A stretch of 64,000 nt of DNA from Fusobacterium sp. (GCA_019416865.1 DXWL01000004.1:1-64000); one strand, 5' to 3'; counted from the first letter of the stretch, positions 26,576 through 35,331 are shown. Translations and numbers: made by a program. Notes: generated from the sequence alone by a model not told the origin.

Positions 26576-27625
26576 ATGGAAAGAGAATTAGCACTGGAAT
26601 TCGCCAGAGTAACTGAAGCAGCAGCTCTTGCAGCACAAAAATGGGTGGGAAGAGGAGATAAAAACCTAGCTGACGGAGCAGCAGTAGAAGCTATGAGAAA
26701 TGTTCTTAACAGAATAAAAATTGATGGTGAAATAGTGATTGGAGAGGGAGAGATAGATGAAGCTCCTATGCTTTATATTGGAGAAAAATTAGGTTTAAAA
26801 TATAATCCTGAAACTGCAGAGGAGTTTAAAGATAAAGAGCTGTATGCAGTTGATATTGCAGTTGATCCTATTGAAGGAACAAGAATGACAGCACAAGGAC
26901 AGCCTAATGCAATAGCAGTTCTTGCAGCAGCAAAACAAGGATCTCTTTTAAAAGCTCCTGATATGTATATGGAAAAGCTTGTTGTAGGACCTGAAGCAAA
27001 AGGTGCAATTGATCTTGATAAATCATTAGAAGATAATATAAGAAGCGTAGCAAAAGCACTTAATAAAGATGTAAAAGATATGATGATAGTTGTTCTTGAC
27101 AAACCAAGACATAAAAAAGCTATGGGACAGATAAGAGAGCTTGGAGCAAAACTTTATGCTCTTCCTGACGGAGATGTGGCAGGTTCTATTCTTACATCAA
27201 TAGTTGACTCTGATGTAGATATGCTTTATGGAATTGGAGGAGCTCCTGAAGGAGTTATCTCTGCTGCAATAATAAGAGTATTAGGTGGAGATATGCAAGG
27301 AAGACTTCTTCTTAGAAGTGATGTAAAAGGTTCTGATGATAAAAACGATAAAATTTCAGAAGATGAAAAAAGAAGATGTGAGGAAGCAGGGGTGGAAGTT
27401 GGTAAAAAACTTCTTTTAGAAGAAATGGTAAAAACAGATGAAATAATATTTTCTGCAACAGGAATTACATCAGGAGATCTTCTTGAAGGGGTAAAAAGAA
27501 AAGGAAATATTGCAAGAACTCAGACTCTTGTAGTAAGAGGAAGCAGTAAAACAGTAAGATACATAAACTCTGTTCATAATTTAGACTTTAAAGATACTTA
27601 CTTAGATAGACTATTAAAAGACTAA
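26576..27625 (+). CDS. glpX: Fructose-1,6-bisphosphatase class II
   Basis: 349-aa GlpX-type phosphatase, converting fructose 1,6-bisphosphate to fructose 6-phosphate in gluconeogenesis. Recognisable blocks: N-terminal LEFARVTEAAALAAQKWVGRGDKN, metal-site GEGEIDEAPMLYIGE, and DIAVDPIEGTRMTAQGQPNAIAVLA; then YALPDGDVAGSI and GIGGAPEGVISAAIIRVLGGDMQGRL. Length and motifs are complete. AGGAGG upstream. It lies 19 nt after the ftsB-like gene, probably same transcript. Codons are slightly biased toward expressed genes. Confidence 0.96.
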   Translation: MERELALEFARVTEAAALAAQKWVGRGDKNLADGAAVEAMRNVLNRIKIDGEIVIGEGEIDEAPMLYIGEKLGLKYNPETAEEFKDKELYAVDIAVDPIEGTRMTAQGQPNAIAVLAAAKQGSLLKAPDMYMEKLVVGPEAKGAIDLDKSLEDNIRSVAKALNKDVKDMMIVVLDKPRHKKAMGQIRELGAKLYALPDGDVAGSILTSIVDSDVDMLYGIGGAPEGVISAAIIRVLGGDMQGRLLLRSDVKGSDDKNDKISEDEKRRCEEAGVEVGKKLLLEEMVKTDEIIFSATGITSGDLLEGVKRKGNIARTQTLVVRGSSKTVRYINSVHNLDFKDTYLDRLLKD

Positions 27626-27651
27626 GAAAAAGAAAAGATTTTGGAGGAAGA

Positions 27652-28140
27652 ATGTTTTTTTACGAAGATTTTATAAAAAAACTGGATAAAAATATACAGG
27701 GGCAGGGAGTTGAAAAGTTTACTTTAGAAGCTAAAAGAGCAGCTGTATGGATTGGAACAGGAATCCCTTTTCTTGCAGCAGGAATTCTTGAACTGTATAT
27801 AAGCTATGCTAAAAATTTTGCAAAAACAGATCTTGCAGCAGGAATAATTTTTATAATTTTGAGTATAAGACACTTAAAATTATATTTCAGCTATAAAATA
27901 ACTTTGGATTTTAATGAAAAAAAATTAAAAAGTAAAGATGTTTCTTTTGATTTTGAAGATGTAAAAAGCTGTGTATTAAAAGAACAAGCCGTTGGAAAGA
28001 AAAAGAAACTTGAAGCTGTCCTTGATGTAATAACAAATGAGGGACAACAAATAATAATACCCCTTATGATGAGCAATAAAATAAGATTTGTAAGTCTTTT
28101 AAGAAATCAGTTAGGAAGAAGATTTACCATTGAAAGATAG
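27652..28140 (+). CDS. Membrane protein of unknown function
   Basis: 162 aa. Cytoplasmic N-terminus of about 35 residues, two close membrane helices (about 38-56 and 64-82), then a soluble C-terminal region of about 80 residues rich in beta/charged patterns (KITLDFNEKKLKSKDVSFDF), reminiscent of membrane-anchored PH-like domains, though this is only a pattern judgement. GGAGGAAG precedes the ATG. It ends the PBP-priA-glpX run before a strong terminator. No family recognised. Confidence 0.65.
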   Translation: MFFYEDFIKKLDKNIQGQGVEKFTLEAKRAAVWIGTGIPFLAAGILELYISYAKNFAKTDLAAGIIFIILSIRHLKLYFSYKITLDFNEKKLKSKDVSFDFEDVKSCVLKEQAVGKKKKLEAVLDVITNEGQQIIIPLMMSNKIRFVSLLRNQLGRRFTIER

Positions 28141-28152
28141 AAGTAAAATGAT

Positions 28153-28185
28153 AACAGGAGCGGATAATTTTTCGCTCCTGTTTTA
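28153..28185. terminator. Bidirectional terminator before mgsA
   Basis: AACAGGAGCG (28153-28162) pairs with CGCTCCTGTT (28173-28182), then T-rich sequence. It lies between converging genes. Confidence 0.9.
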
Positions 28186-28212
28186 ATGTATAAACTTTAT
28201 TTAAATTATTGT

Positions 28213-28599
28213 TTACAGAGCTCCATTTTCAAATTTAAGCCCTGTAATAAGCAGCTGAGCAGCTCTTTCATTTGTAGCCATAGGAATATTGTGAACATCA
28301 CAAAGTCTTCCAAGAGCTCTGATATCAGGCTCGTGAGGCTGACTTGTAAGAGGATCTTGGAAAAAGAAAACAGCCTCTATAAGATGATTTGCAACATCTG
28401 CTCCAATTTGTTGATCTCCTCCCAGAGGTCCTGAAAGATATCTTTTAATAGTAAGCCCTGTTGCATCCATTATTCTTCCTCCTGTAGTTCCAGTAGCAAC
28501 CAGTTCATATTCTTTGAAAAAGTTGACATGTTCTTTAACAAAAGCAACCAGTTCATCTTTTTTCTTGTCATGTGCAATCAAAGCAATTCTTTTTTTCAT
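28213..28599 (-). CDS. mgsA: Methylglyoxal synthase
   Basis: 128-aa enzyme converting dihydroxyacetone phosphate to methylglyoxal and phosphate, an overflow bypass of lower glycolysis. Motifs: phosphate-binding TGTTGGRI, SGPLGGDQQIGA with catalytic D62, and SQPHEPDI with H89 matching the E. coli active-site His. It is shorter than E. coli MgsA (152 aa) only at the termini. Own promoter on the minus strand. Phosphate release and glpX nearby suggest a small cluster of triose/hexose phosphate balance, but they are on opposite strands. Confidence 0.96.
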   Translation of the reverse strand: MKKRIALIAHDKKKDELVAFVKEHVNFFKEYELVATGTTGGRIMDATGLTIKRYLSGPLGGDQQIGADVANHLIEAVFFFQDPLTSQPHEPDIRALGRLCDVHNIPMATNERAAQLLITGLKFENGAL

Positions 28600-28632
28600 A
28601 AACTTCCTCCGTAAAAATATTTTGTGTTGACT

Positions 28633-28662
28633 ATACTAAAGTTAAAATTATTAATGTTTCAA
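28633..28662 (-). promoter_or_regulatory. mgsA promoter
   Basis: Minus strand -35 TTGAAA (28657-28662), 18-nt spacer, -10 TAGTAT (28633-28638), about 33 nt before mgsA. Confidence 0.55.
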
Positions 28663-28676
28663 TATTCAGTAAAGTG

Positions 28677-28685
28677 TGGTAAAAT
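28677..28685 (+). promoter_or_regulatory. Extended -10 promoter for psd
   Basis: TGG-TAAAAT (hexamer 28680-28685). The leader to psd is about 100 nt and holds a small hairpin AGAGAAA/TTTCTCT near 28692-28709. Confidence 0.5.
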
Positions 28686-28793
28686 ACAGAAGAGAAATTT
28701 CTTTCTCTTATATTGAACTTTTATTAAATTATATAATAAAGAGAAGAAAAAATCTATAAAAATAGAGTAAAAATATATAAATCAGGAGAAAAA

Positions 28794-29693
28794 ATGGAAT
28801 TTAGAGAGATAGAATATATAAATAGGGATACAGAAAAAGTAGAAATTGAAAAAGTCCCTGGAGAAAAATTTTTAAAATTTTTATATTATAATCCATTTGG
28901 AACACTTTCACTAGAAGCTGTTGTAAAGAAAAAATTTCTTTCAGCATGGTATGGAAAGAAAATGGACAGTCCTAAATCATGTGAACTAATAGAAAAATTT
29001 GTGCAGGAACATAATATAAATATGGGAGAGAGTAAAAAAAGAATAAAAGATTTTAAATCTTTTAATGACTTTTTTATAAGAGAATTAAAACCAGGAGCAA
29101 GAAAAATAGATTATGATGAAGATATTCTCGTTTCTCCAGCAGACGGAAAAATTCTTGTAATTGAGAATATGCATGACAGCAGTAAATTTTTTCTAAAAGG
29201 TGAGGAGTTTACTTTGAAAGAATTTTTTAAAGATGAAACCCTTGCAGAAAAATATCAAGGGGGAATAATGGCAATAATTAGACTTGCCCCTGTGGATTAT
29301 CATAGATTTCATTTTCCAGCAGATGGAAAAATTTCAAAAAGTAAAGAGATAGAAGGATATTACTATTCTGTTTCTCCCCATGCTATAAGACAGAATTTCA
29401 GAATTTTCTGTGAGAATAAAAGAGAATACTCAATACTTTCAACAGAAAAATTTGGGGATATTTGCATAAGTGAAATAGGAGCAACAATGGTAGGGGGAAT
29501 AAAACAAACTTATATTCCTGACAGTGTTGTACAAAAAGGTGATGAAAAAGGATATTTCTATTTTGGAGGTTCAACAGTAATAATGTTTATTGAAAAAGAT
29601 AGAGTTGAAATAGATAGAGATATTCTTGAAAACAGCATCAATGGTATAGAAACAAAAATCTTTATGGGTGAAAGAATAGGAAAAAAATTCTAA
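28794..29693 (+). CDS. psd: Phosphatidylserine decarboxylase proenzyme
   Basis: 299-aa pyruvoyl enzyme making phosphatidylethanolamine. The self-cleavage site is in YFGGSTVIMF: cleavage between G259 and S260 would give a 259-residue beta chain and a 40-residue alpha chain whose Ser becomes the pyruvoyl group. Other blocks: FNDFFIRELKPGAR, SPADGKIL, and APVDYHRFHFPADG with the conserved histidines, then ISEIGATMVG. This is the longer PSD type with an N-terminal extension that anchors to the membrane periphery. CAGGAG precedes the ATG. First of a run through 33750. Confidence 0.95.
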   Translation: MEFREIEYINRDTEKVEIEKVPGEKFLKFLYYNPFGTLSLEAVVKKKFLSAWYGKKMDSPKSCELIEKFVQEHNINMGESKKRIKDFKSFNDFFIRELKPGARKIDYDEDILVSPADGKILVIENMHDSSKFFLKGEEFTLKEFFKDETLAEKYQGGIMAIIRLAPVDYHRFHFPADGKISKSKEIEGYYYSVSPHAIRQNFRIFCENKREYSILSTEKFGDICISEIGATMVGGIKQTYIPDSVVQKGDEKGYFYFGGSTVIMFIEKDRVEIDRDILENSINGIETKIFMGERIGKKF

Positions 29694-29726
29694 AGAAAAC
29701 AGAGATTGTAAATATGGAGAGAAAAA

Positions 29727-30122
29727 GTGAGAAGAAAACCTTGTTATTTTAAAAAAGGAGATACGGTAATATATCTTATTATAATTTTGTTTTTTTCTGC
29801 TCTTGTAAAACATACTTTAGGGCTTACTTCTCAGGGGGGAAGTAAGGCAGAGATATATGTGGATAATCAGCTTAAATATGTCTATTCTCTTCATGAAGAA
29901 CCAAAAGATTATTTTGTAGATACAGTTCTTGGCGGAGTAAATGTTCGTATTGAAAATATGAAAATAAGAGTAACATCTTCAAACTCTCCTCTAAAGATTT
30001 GTGTAAAACAAGGCTGGATTTCTAATACTGGAGATACAATAATAGGTGTTCCTGACAGACTGCTTATAAAAATTACAGGAGAAAGTAATTATGAAGAGGA
30101 ACTTGATGGAGTAGCAAGATAA
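29727..30122 (+). CDS. NusG domain II-containing protein
   Basis: 131 aa with GTG start at 29727 behind GGAGAG. A single N-terminal helix (about residues 14-32) makes it a membrane-anchored or exported protein. The rest matches the stand-alone NusG_II family: an AEIYVDNQLKYVYSL strand pattern and the ending SPLKICVKQGWISNTGDTIIGVPDRLLIKI-like block, which is the family hallmark. Despite the name it is not NusG; function is unknown. Such genes often sit beside polyprenyl or flavin-transfer genes, but not here. Confidence 0.8.
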   Translation: MRRKPCYFKKGDTVIYLIIILFFSALVKHTLGLTSQGGSKAEIYVDNQLKYVYSLHEEPKDYFVDTVLGGVNVRIENMKIRVTSSNSPLKICVKQGWISNTGDTIIGVPDRLLIKITGESNYEEELDGVAR

Positions 30123-30137
30123 AAAAGGCGGTAGCAG

Positions 30138-31253
30138 ATGAAATATAAATATATTTTTGCAAAAATCTTTATAACAGGAGTTCTGCTGATAATCATACAG
30201 ACTATGTTTCAAAATATGGAAGGACTTTTAAATATTATAAACGGAGGAACAAAATATCTTCGTCCATTTATATATGCTGTATTTATAGCAGTGCTTTTAA
30301 ATCCTTTAGTAGAATTTTCAGAAAAAAAATTAAAATTTAAAAGAGGAATGGCACTGATAACATCTCTTATATTTTTTATGATATTTATTGTAGTAGTCCT
30401 TTTGTGGTTTGTTCCTAATATAATAGATAGTTTTGAAGAGATTATAGATAAATTTCCAGCATTTCAAGAGAGATTTAATGAATATTTAGAAGATGTGTTT
30501 ATTTATTTGAGAGAAAAAAATCTTCTTTTGCTTGACGGAGAAGAAATAAAGCAAGAGATACAAGATTTTTTTGTAAATAATATGAACAATATAAAAAATA
30601 TTCTTATCTCTGTGGGACTTAATGTAATTGATTTAATAATGGAGATATTTATAATATTTTTAGGAGCTTTTCTGGCACTGTATTTTATATATGACAGAGA
30701 GTATTTCATGAAGTATATAAAAAATATGATATTTATTTTTTATGGAGAAAAGGAGGCTGATGAGGGACTGAATTTTCTGATAGAGTGTAAAAATATTTTT
30801 CTTAACTATATGGTTGGAAGAATAGTGATATCTTTTATAGTTGGGCTTATCTCTTTTGTCGTGATGAAGATAGCAGATGTTCCTTATGCTCTTCTTAACG
30901 GAGTGATGATAGGTGTAGGGAATATGATACCTTATTTTGGTTCAATAGCAGCAGGAGTTATAGCATTTGTGCTTGTACTTTTATCAAATCCGATAAAATG
31001 TATATATCTGCTTCTTGCAATAATAATAGCACAAAATGTTGACGGATATATAATAGGACCAAAAATTTTGGGAAAAAGTGTAGGGCTTAGCTCTTTCTGG
31101 ATAATCGCTTCTGTAATCATTATGGGAAATATTATGGGAACGTTGGGAATGTTTTTAGGTGTGCCTATATTTGCAATATTAAAGCTTATTTATTTAAGAG
31201 TGTTAAAAAATAAGAAAGAAAAGGCAAGAGAAAGAATAGAAGAAAATAGTTAA
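30138..31253 (+). CDS. AI-2E family (PerM/YtvI-like) transporter
   Basis: 371-aa polytopic membrane protein of the AI-2 exporter superfamily. Two N-terminal helices, then a third with GMALITSLIFFMIFIVVVLLW, an amphipathic central segment, and the C-terminal block of helices with the family region DVPYALLNGVMIGVGNMIPYFGS, PxxG-type GPKILGKSVGLSSFW and GNIMGTLGMFLGVPIFAILK. Members export small molecules or exchange ions; the substrate here is unknown. GGCGG lies before the ATG. Part of the psd run, 15 nt behind the NusG_II gene. Confidence 0.88.
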   Translation: MKYKYIFAKIFITGVLLIIIQTMFQNMEGLLNIINGGTKYLRPFIYAVFIAVLLNPLVEFSEKKLKFKRGMALITSLIFFMIFIVVVLLWFVPNIIDSFEEIIDKFPAFQERFNEYLEDVFIYLREKNLLLLDGEEIKQEIQDFFVNNMNNIKNILISVGLNVIDLIMEIFIIFLGAFLALYFIYDREYFMKYIKNMIFIFYGEKEADEGLNFLIECKNIFLNYMVGRIVISFIVGLISFVVMKIADVPYALLNGVMIGVGNMIPYFGSIAAGVIAFVLVLLSNPIKCIYLLLAIIIAQNVDGYIIGPKILGKSVGLSSFWIIASVIIMGNIMGTLGMFLGVPIFAILKLIYLRVLKNKKEKARERIEENS

Positions 31254-31295
31254 TTAAATTTTAAGAAAAGAGAGAAACAAGGAGAAACAAAAATA

Positions 31296-32429
31296 ATGAA
31301 AGATTTTACAATAATTGCATCATCAACTATGGGACTTGAAAGTATAGTAAGAGATGAGTGTATAGAGCTTGGATTTAGAGATGTACAAACTTTTAACGGA
31401 AAAGTTGAATTTAAAGGAAATTTTAAAGAGGTAGTGAAAGCTAACATTCATTTAAGATGTGCAGACAGAATATTTATAAAAATGGGAGAGTTTAAAGCTC
31501 TTAGTTTTGAAGAACTTTTTCAAAATGTAAAGAAAATAAAATGGAGTGAAATAATCGAAAAAAATGGAGAATTTCCAATAAGCTGGGTCAGTGCTGTAAA
31601 ATGTAAATTGTTTTCAAAATCTGATATCCAAAGAATAGCTAAAAAAGCTATTGTAGAGAATATGAAAGAGGTATATGATATTGAAAAATTTCCTGAAGAC
31701 GGTGCATTATTCAGAATAAAAATTCAAGGGAATAAAGATATCTTTACAATAATGATTGATACAAGTGGAAATGGATTACATAAGAGAGGATACAGAAATC
31801 TTATCAATGAAGCTCCTTTAAAGGAAACTATGGCAGCAGCTCTTGTAAAACTTAGCAGATGGAAGGGGGGCGACAGACCTTTCTTAGATCCAATGTGTGG
31901 AACAGGAACTATTGCTATTGAAGCTGCTATGATAGGAAGAAATATTGCTCCTGGAGTAAACAGAAACTTTGCTGCTGAAGATTGGAAAGTTATTCCAAAG
32001 GATTTATGGATAGATTTAAGAGATGAAGCTTTTTCACAGGAAGATTACGAAAATAAAGTTATGGTATATGCTTCAGATATAGATCTAGAAACAATAAAAA
32101 CAGCAATAGAAAATGCTGAAAAAGCAGGAGTGGAAGAGGATATACTTTTTGAAACAAAGAATTTTCTTGAAGTAGAAAATATGGCTGAAAAAGGTTGCCT
32201 TGTAACAAATCCTCCATATGGAGAAAGACTTTTAAATGATGAAAAGGTTGAAAGACTTTACAGACTGCTTGGAGATGTATGCAGAACAAGATTTCCAAAA
32301 TGGTCTTATTATATAATCACATCATATCCTGAATTTGAAAAATATTTTGATAAAAAGGCAACTAAAAAAAGAAAACTTTATAATGGTGGAATAGAGTGTC
32401 ACTATTATCAATATTACGGTGAGAAATAA
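31296..32429 (+). CDS. THUMP-domain rRNA methyltransferase (RlmL/YpsC-like)
   Basis: 377-aa SAM-dependent RNA guanine-N2 methyltransferase. The N-terminal THUMP domain (about residues 45-155) binds RNA. The Rossmann methyltransferase has LDPMCGTGTIAIEAAMIGRNIAPG as motif I and the catalytic N305-P-P-Y-G-E-R. This is the short form equal to the N-terminal half of E. coli RlmL, as in Bacillus YpsC, which targets 23S rRNA. By family the product is m2G. The gene overlaps no upstream gene; the next ATG follows its stop by one base. Confidence 0.9.
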   Translation: MKDFTIIASSTMGLESIVRDECIELGFRDVQTFNGKVEFKGNFKEVVKANIHLRCADRIFIKMGEFKALSFEELFQNVKKIKWSEIIEKNGEFPISWVSAVKCKLFSKSDIQRIAKKAIVENMKEVYDIEKFPEDGALFRIKIQGNKDIFTIMIDTSGNGLHKRGYRNLINEAPLKETMAAALVKLSRWKGGDRPFLDPMCGTGTIAIEAAMIGRNIAPGVNRNFAAEDWKVIPKDLWIDLRDEAFSQEDYENKVMVYASDIDLETIKTAIENAEKAGVEEDILFETKNFLEVENMAEKGCLVTNPPYGERLLNDEKVERLYRLLGDVCRTRFPKWSYYIITSYPEFEKYFDKKATKKRKLYNGGIECHYYQYYGEK

Positions 32430-32430
32430 T

Positions 32431-33069
32431 ATGAATAAAAAAGATTTTAAAGATTATAATACAGAGGTTATGCTTCAGATATTAAAAAATGCAGAGTTTG
32501 AACTGCAGAAAGCTGAAGCTGAAAAAGATAGTGAAAAAATAAAACTTATAAAAGATGAAATTATTCCAAAATATGAAAAACTATATTTAGGAGTTGCTGA
32601 ACTTGATATAAGAGATAAAAGCCAAGAAGAGATTGAGAAATTCAAAGATATAGTAGATAAAATAGCTCAGTCAAATGGGCTTACAAAGGAATATATTGAA
32701 AAAAATATTGCTTTGAGAGAGAGCTTAAAAGGAAGATCCGGAGCAGAAGTAACTAAAAGAATGTTTGAGTATGCTGTAAAAGATCTTAAAAAGAAAAAAA
32801 GGATTCTTCTTGAAAAACTTGATGTTCTTCTTAAAGAGGAAGCACAGCTTGAAGCAGATTTAAAAGAGTGTATTCAATATGATGCAGAAATGGAGATTTC
32901 AGGAAAAATTGTTGATGTGAGAGAGAAAAAAAGAGATATCAATGATATGATTTCTGAAAATGACAAAGAGATTGAAAGAGTTCAAAATGATATAAATTCA
33001 AGATGGAAATATGAAATTTTTGGTACTGTTTCAAGAGATGAGCTGAAAAAAGCAGCAGAAGAAAAATAA
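32431..33069 (+). CDS. Coiled-coil protein of unknown function
   Basis: About 212 aa from ATG 32431, which has GGTGAG (32418-32423) 7 nt upstream; an in-frame GTG at 32419 has no ribosome site. The protein is almost entirely charged helix (Lys/Glu/Asp), with long heptad-like stretches at about 90-190 (KDLKKKKRILLEKLDVLLKE; REKKRDINDMISENDKEIER). It has no signal peptide or membrane helix. No family recognised. Coupled to the methyltransferase gene and 12 nt before the cyclophilin gene. Confidence 0.7.
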   Translation: MNKKDFKDYNTEVMLQILKNAEFELQKAEAEKDSEKIKLIKDEIIPKYEKLYLGVAELDIRDKSQEEIEKFKDIVDKIAQSNGLTKEYIEKNIALRESLKGRSGAEVTKRMFEYAVKDLKKKKRILLEKLDVLLKEEAQLEADLKECIQYDAEMEISGKIVDVREKKRDINDMISENDKEIERVQNDINSRWKYEIFGTVSRDELKKAAEEK

Positions 33070-33081
33070 GGAGAGTATGAA

Positions 33082-33750
33082 ATGCTGAGAACACTTTTAG
33101 GTTTTATTGTGGTAATATTTTTAGTAACAATAGGAAGAAATATACTTGCAGGACAAGGGATTGCAGGTAAGAAAATAAAAATATTAAAAAATCAAACGGA
33201 GGTTAAATCAATGTCAGATTTAGTATTAAATGCAAAAATAGTTACAGATAAAGGAGAAATAAATTTAAAACTTTTTCCAGAAGTAGCCCCTCTTACAGTA
33301 TTAAACTTTGCTCATTTAGCAAAAAGAGGATACTATGATAATCTTACTTTTCATAGAGTTATAGCAGACTTTATGATTCAAGGAGGAGATCCTACAGGAA
33401 CTGGTGCAGGAGGACCTGGATATCAGTTTGGTGATGAATTTAAAGAAGGAGTAATTTTTAACAAAAAAGGACTTCTTGCAATGGCAAATGCTGGAAAAAA
33501 TACAAACGGTTCACAATTCTTTATAACTCACGTAGAAACTCCATGGCTTAACTATCACCATACAATTTTTGGAGAAGTTGTATCTGATGAAGACCAAAAA
33601 GTTGTAGATGCTGTTGCTCAAGGTGATACAATTAAAACTATTGAAATTACAGGAGATTTTGATAAATTCTTAACAGAAGAAAACGAAAAAATGACTGAGC
33701 AAATGGATGAAGCACTTGATGCTCAATTCCCAAATCTAAAAAAATATTAA
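33082..33750 (+). CDS. Cyclophilin-type peptidyl-prolyl isomerase
   Basis: 222 aa. After a hydrophobic N-terminal anchor or signal (LLGFIVVIFLVTIG, residues 5-18), the cyclophilin core runs from about residue 50 to 195: LFPEVAPLTVLNF, catalytic FHRVIADFMIQGGDP, GGPGYQFGDEF, MANAGKNTNGSQFFI and NYHHTIFGEV. AAGGAGAG precedes the first ATG. A second strong site, GGAGGT at 33198-33203, sits 8 nt before an in-frame ATG at 33211 (Met44), exactly at the core start, so a soluble cytoplasmic form of 179 aa could also be made. The two starts would give a membrane/periplasmic and a cytosolic isomerase from one gene. Confidence 0.93.
   Translation: MLRTLLGFIVVIFLVTIGRNILAGQGIAGKKIKILKNQTEVKSMSDLVLNAKIVTDKGEINLKLFPEVAPLTVLNFAHLAKRGYYDNLTFHRVIADFMIQGGDPTGTGAGGPGYQFGDEFKEGVIFNKKGLLAMANAGKNTNGSQFFITHVETPWLNYHHTIFGEVVSDEDQKVVDAVAQGDTIKTIEITGDFDKFLTEENEKMTEQMDEALDAQFPNLKKY
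33198..33213 (+). promoter_or_regulatory. Internal ribosome binding site and start in the cyclophilin gene
   Basis: GGAGGT (33198-33203) followed by in-frame ATG at 33211. It would initiate the cyclophilin core without the membrane anchor. Confidence 0.6.
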
Positions 33751-33757
33751 TGTGATT

Positions 33758-33916
33758 AAATGGAAATAAATTCTGCTCGAAAAAATATCATGCTATTTAT
33801 ATTGTTTGCAGAAAGAAAATTTGAAACTTGTTTCTCTCAAACACCAAATTTTCAGTATTCTGCTTCACTGCATAAATTACGCAGATATTTTTAATGCTTA
33901 GAATTTATTTCCATTT
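33758..33916. repeat. Long nested inverted-repeat element (MITE- or giant-hairpin-like)
   Basis: Perfect 17-bp outer dyad AAATGGAAATAAATTCT (33758-33774) and AGAATTTATTTCCATTT (33900-33916). Inside, a run near 33780-33790 pairs with GATATTTTT near 33883, and GCAGAA/GAAAATTTG near 33808-33823 pairs with CAAATTTTC/TTCTGC near 33845-33863, with a GAAAC/GTTTC hairpin at the tip. The whole 159 bp can fold as one branched hairpin. It lies between converging genes and is followed by a T-run, so it could act as a terminator. No ORF is seen. Target-site duplication is not evident. Confidence 0.65.
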
Positions 33917-33933
33917 TTATTTTTTGAAAGGAC

Positions 33934-35331
33934 TTATAAATTCTCATAAAATATATTTATATTCATATTTTTAAATGAAAACTCCTCTTGAGAAGAAAGA
34001 TTTATAATCAGTTTATCATCACTGAAAATATAGTTTTTTGAAGTATAAGATATTGCAGTGAAAATAGATTGACTGTTTTCTAAATTTTTTTCTAAAATAT
34101 GGCTTTTTCCTGTGCTGTCTTCAGAGCTGTTAAGAATATCAAGCTTAAAATCAGCAGAAGATTTTTCTTTATTTTTTAGGACAATATCATTTACATCAAC
34201 ATCTATCTTTACCAAATCATCTGTGGAGATTTTCTTTGGGAGAGATACAGAATAAGAGAATTTTTTAGAAAAATTTTCATTTCTAAAATGACAGTTGTAT
34301 TGACTTACAGATTGCTCTCCAGCTAAGTTCATCATCATATTTTTCTTAATCTTTTCATTAGATAATTTTTTTCCTAAAAGATACATAAGTTTTGTAATCG
34401 CTGCCTCAGGAGTCAGATCACTTCCACTTATCACTCCAGCCTTTATAAGACGGCTACTTGCTTCATACAATCCCATTTTTACAGTTCCAGTTGTACATTG
34501 AGAGATATTTACTACTATAATTCCCAACGAATTTAAAAATTCAATAACCTCAATAAACTCATCGTCAGTGGGAGCATTTCCATTTCCGTATGTTTTTAAT
34601 ACAACACCTTTTAAATCACTTATACTTGCAAAAAGTTTTTTTAAAAATTCTGCTTTTATTCCAGGAAAAAGCTCAAGCATAAGAACACTGTTATCAAAAT
34701 ATGGTTCTATATAAAATTTCTTTTGTGGAATAGGAGAAATATTTCTTGAAATTTTTATTTCTGCTCCTGCTTCTCCAATAGGAAGACAGTTTGGGGACGA
34801 AAAACCAAAATAGTTTGTAGCATCATTTTTTCTGGCTCTGTTTCCTCTAATAAGAGAATCTCTGAAAAAAATTGCAACTTCAGGGATAAGAGGGATATCA
34901 TACATTGAATGCCCTGCAATTTCAATTGATGTAATAAGATTTTGCAGAGCATCACTTCTTGTTTCTTGAAGAGGTTTTTGTGAACCTGTAAGGATAACAG
35001 GTTTTCCTAAATTTTTTAGTGCAAAAGAAAGAGCGGAAGCCGTATATGCCATTGTATCTGTTCCATGAAGAATTACAAACCCTCTGTATTTATGATAATT
35101 TTTAGAGATAATATCAGCAAGTTTTATCCATACATCTGGACACATATTTGATGAATCTATAAGAGGTTTAAGCTGATAATAATCTATTGGAAATTTTTCT
35201 AAAACGGGAAAATCTTTTGAAATTTCACTCCAATCATTTGCAGGTCTTAGAGGGCTGTATGGATTATCTTTTTCTTGATGTATCATACAGATAGTTCCCC
35301 CTGTATTTATAATTAAAATTCTATCTTCCAT
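33934..35331 (-). CDS. Asparaginase I-like protein with C-terminal extension
   Basis: 465 aa. Residues 1 to about 340 form a type I (AnsA-like) L-asparaginase: first catalytic Thr in NTGGTICM, the VILHGTDTMAYTAS block with the second Thr-Asp pair, TGSQKPLQETRSDA, and FRGNRARK-like IRGNRARKNDATN. The family's usual end, NLAGEQS, occurs near residue 337. About 125 more residues follow, beta-rich with many Ser/Asn/Asp (VDVDVNDIVLKNKEKSSADF), that I do not recognise. There is no signal peptide, so the enzyme should be cytoplasmic and convert asparagine to aspartate, feeding amino-acid fermentation. The extension may be a regulatory or binding domain. Confidence 0.85.
   Translation of the reverse strand: MEDRILIINTGGTICMIHQEKDNPYSPLRPANDWSEISKDFPVLEKFPIDYYQLKPLIDSSNMCPDVWIKLADIISKNYHKYRGFVILHGTDTMAYTASALSFALKNLGKPVILTGSQKPLQETRSDALQNLITSIEIAGHSMYDIPLIPEVAIFFRDSLIRGNRARKNDATNYFGFSSPNCLPIGEAGAEIKISRNISPIPQKKFYIEPYFDNSVLMLELFPGIKAEFLKKLFASISDLKGVVLKTYGNGNAPTDDEFIEVIEFLNSLGIIVVNISQCTTGTVKMGLYEASSRLIKAGVISGSDLTPEAAITKLMYLLGKKLSNEKIKKNMMMNLAGEQSVSQYNCHFRNENFSKKFSYSVSLPKKISTDDLVKIDVDVNDIVLKNKEKSSADFKLDILNSSEDSTGKSHILEKNLENSQSIFTAISYTSKNYIFSDDKLIINLSSQEEFSFKNMNINIFYENL

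Noticed and set aside
28186..28434. Plus-strand frame opposite mgsA
   Set aside because: It overlaps a full set of MgsA catalytic motifs on the other strand and has no ribosome site.
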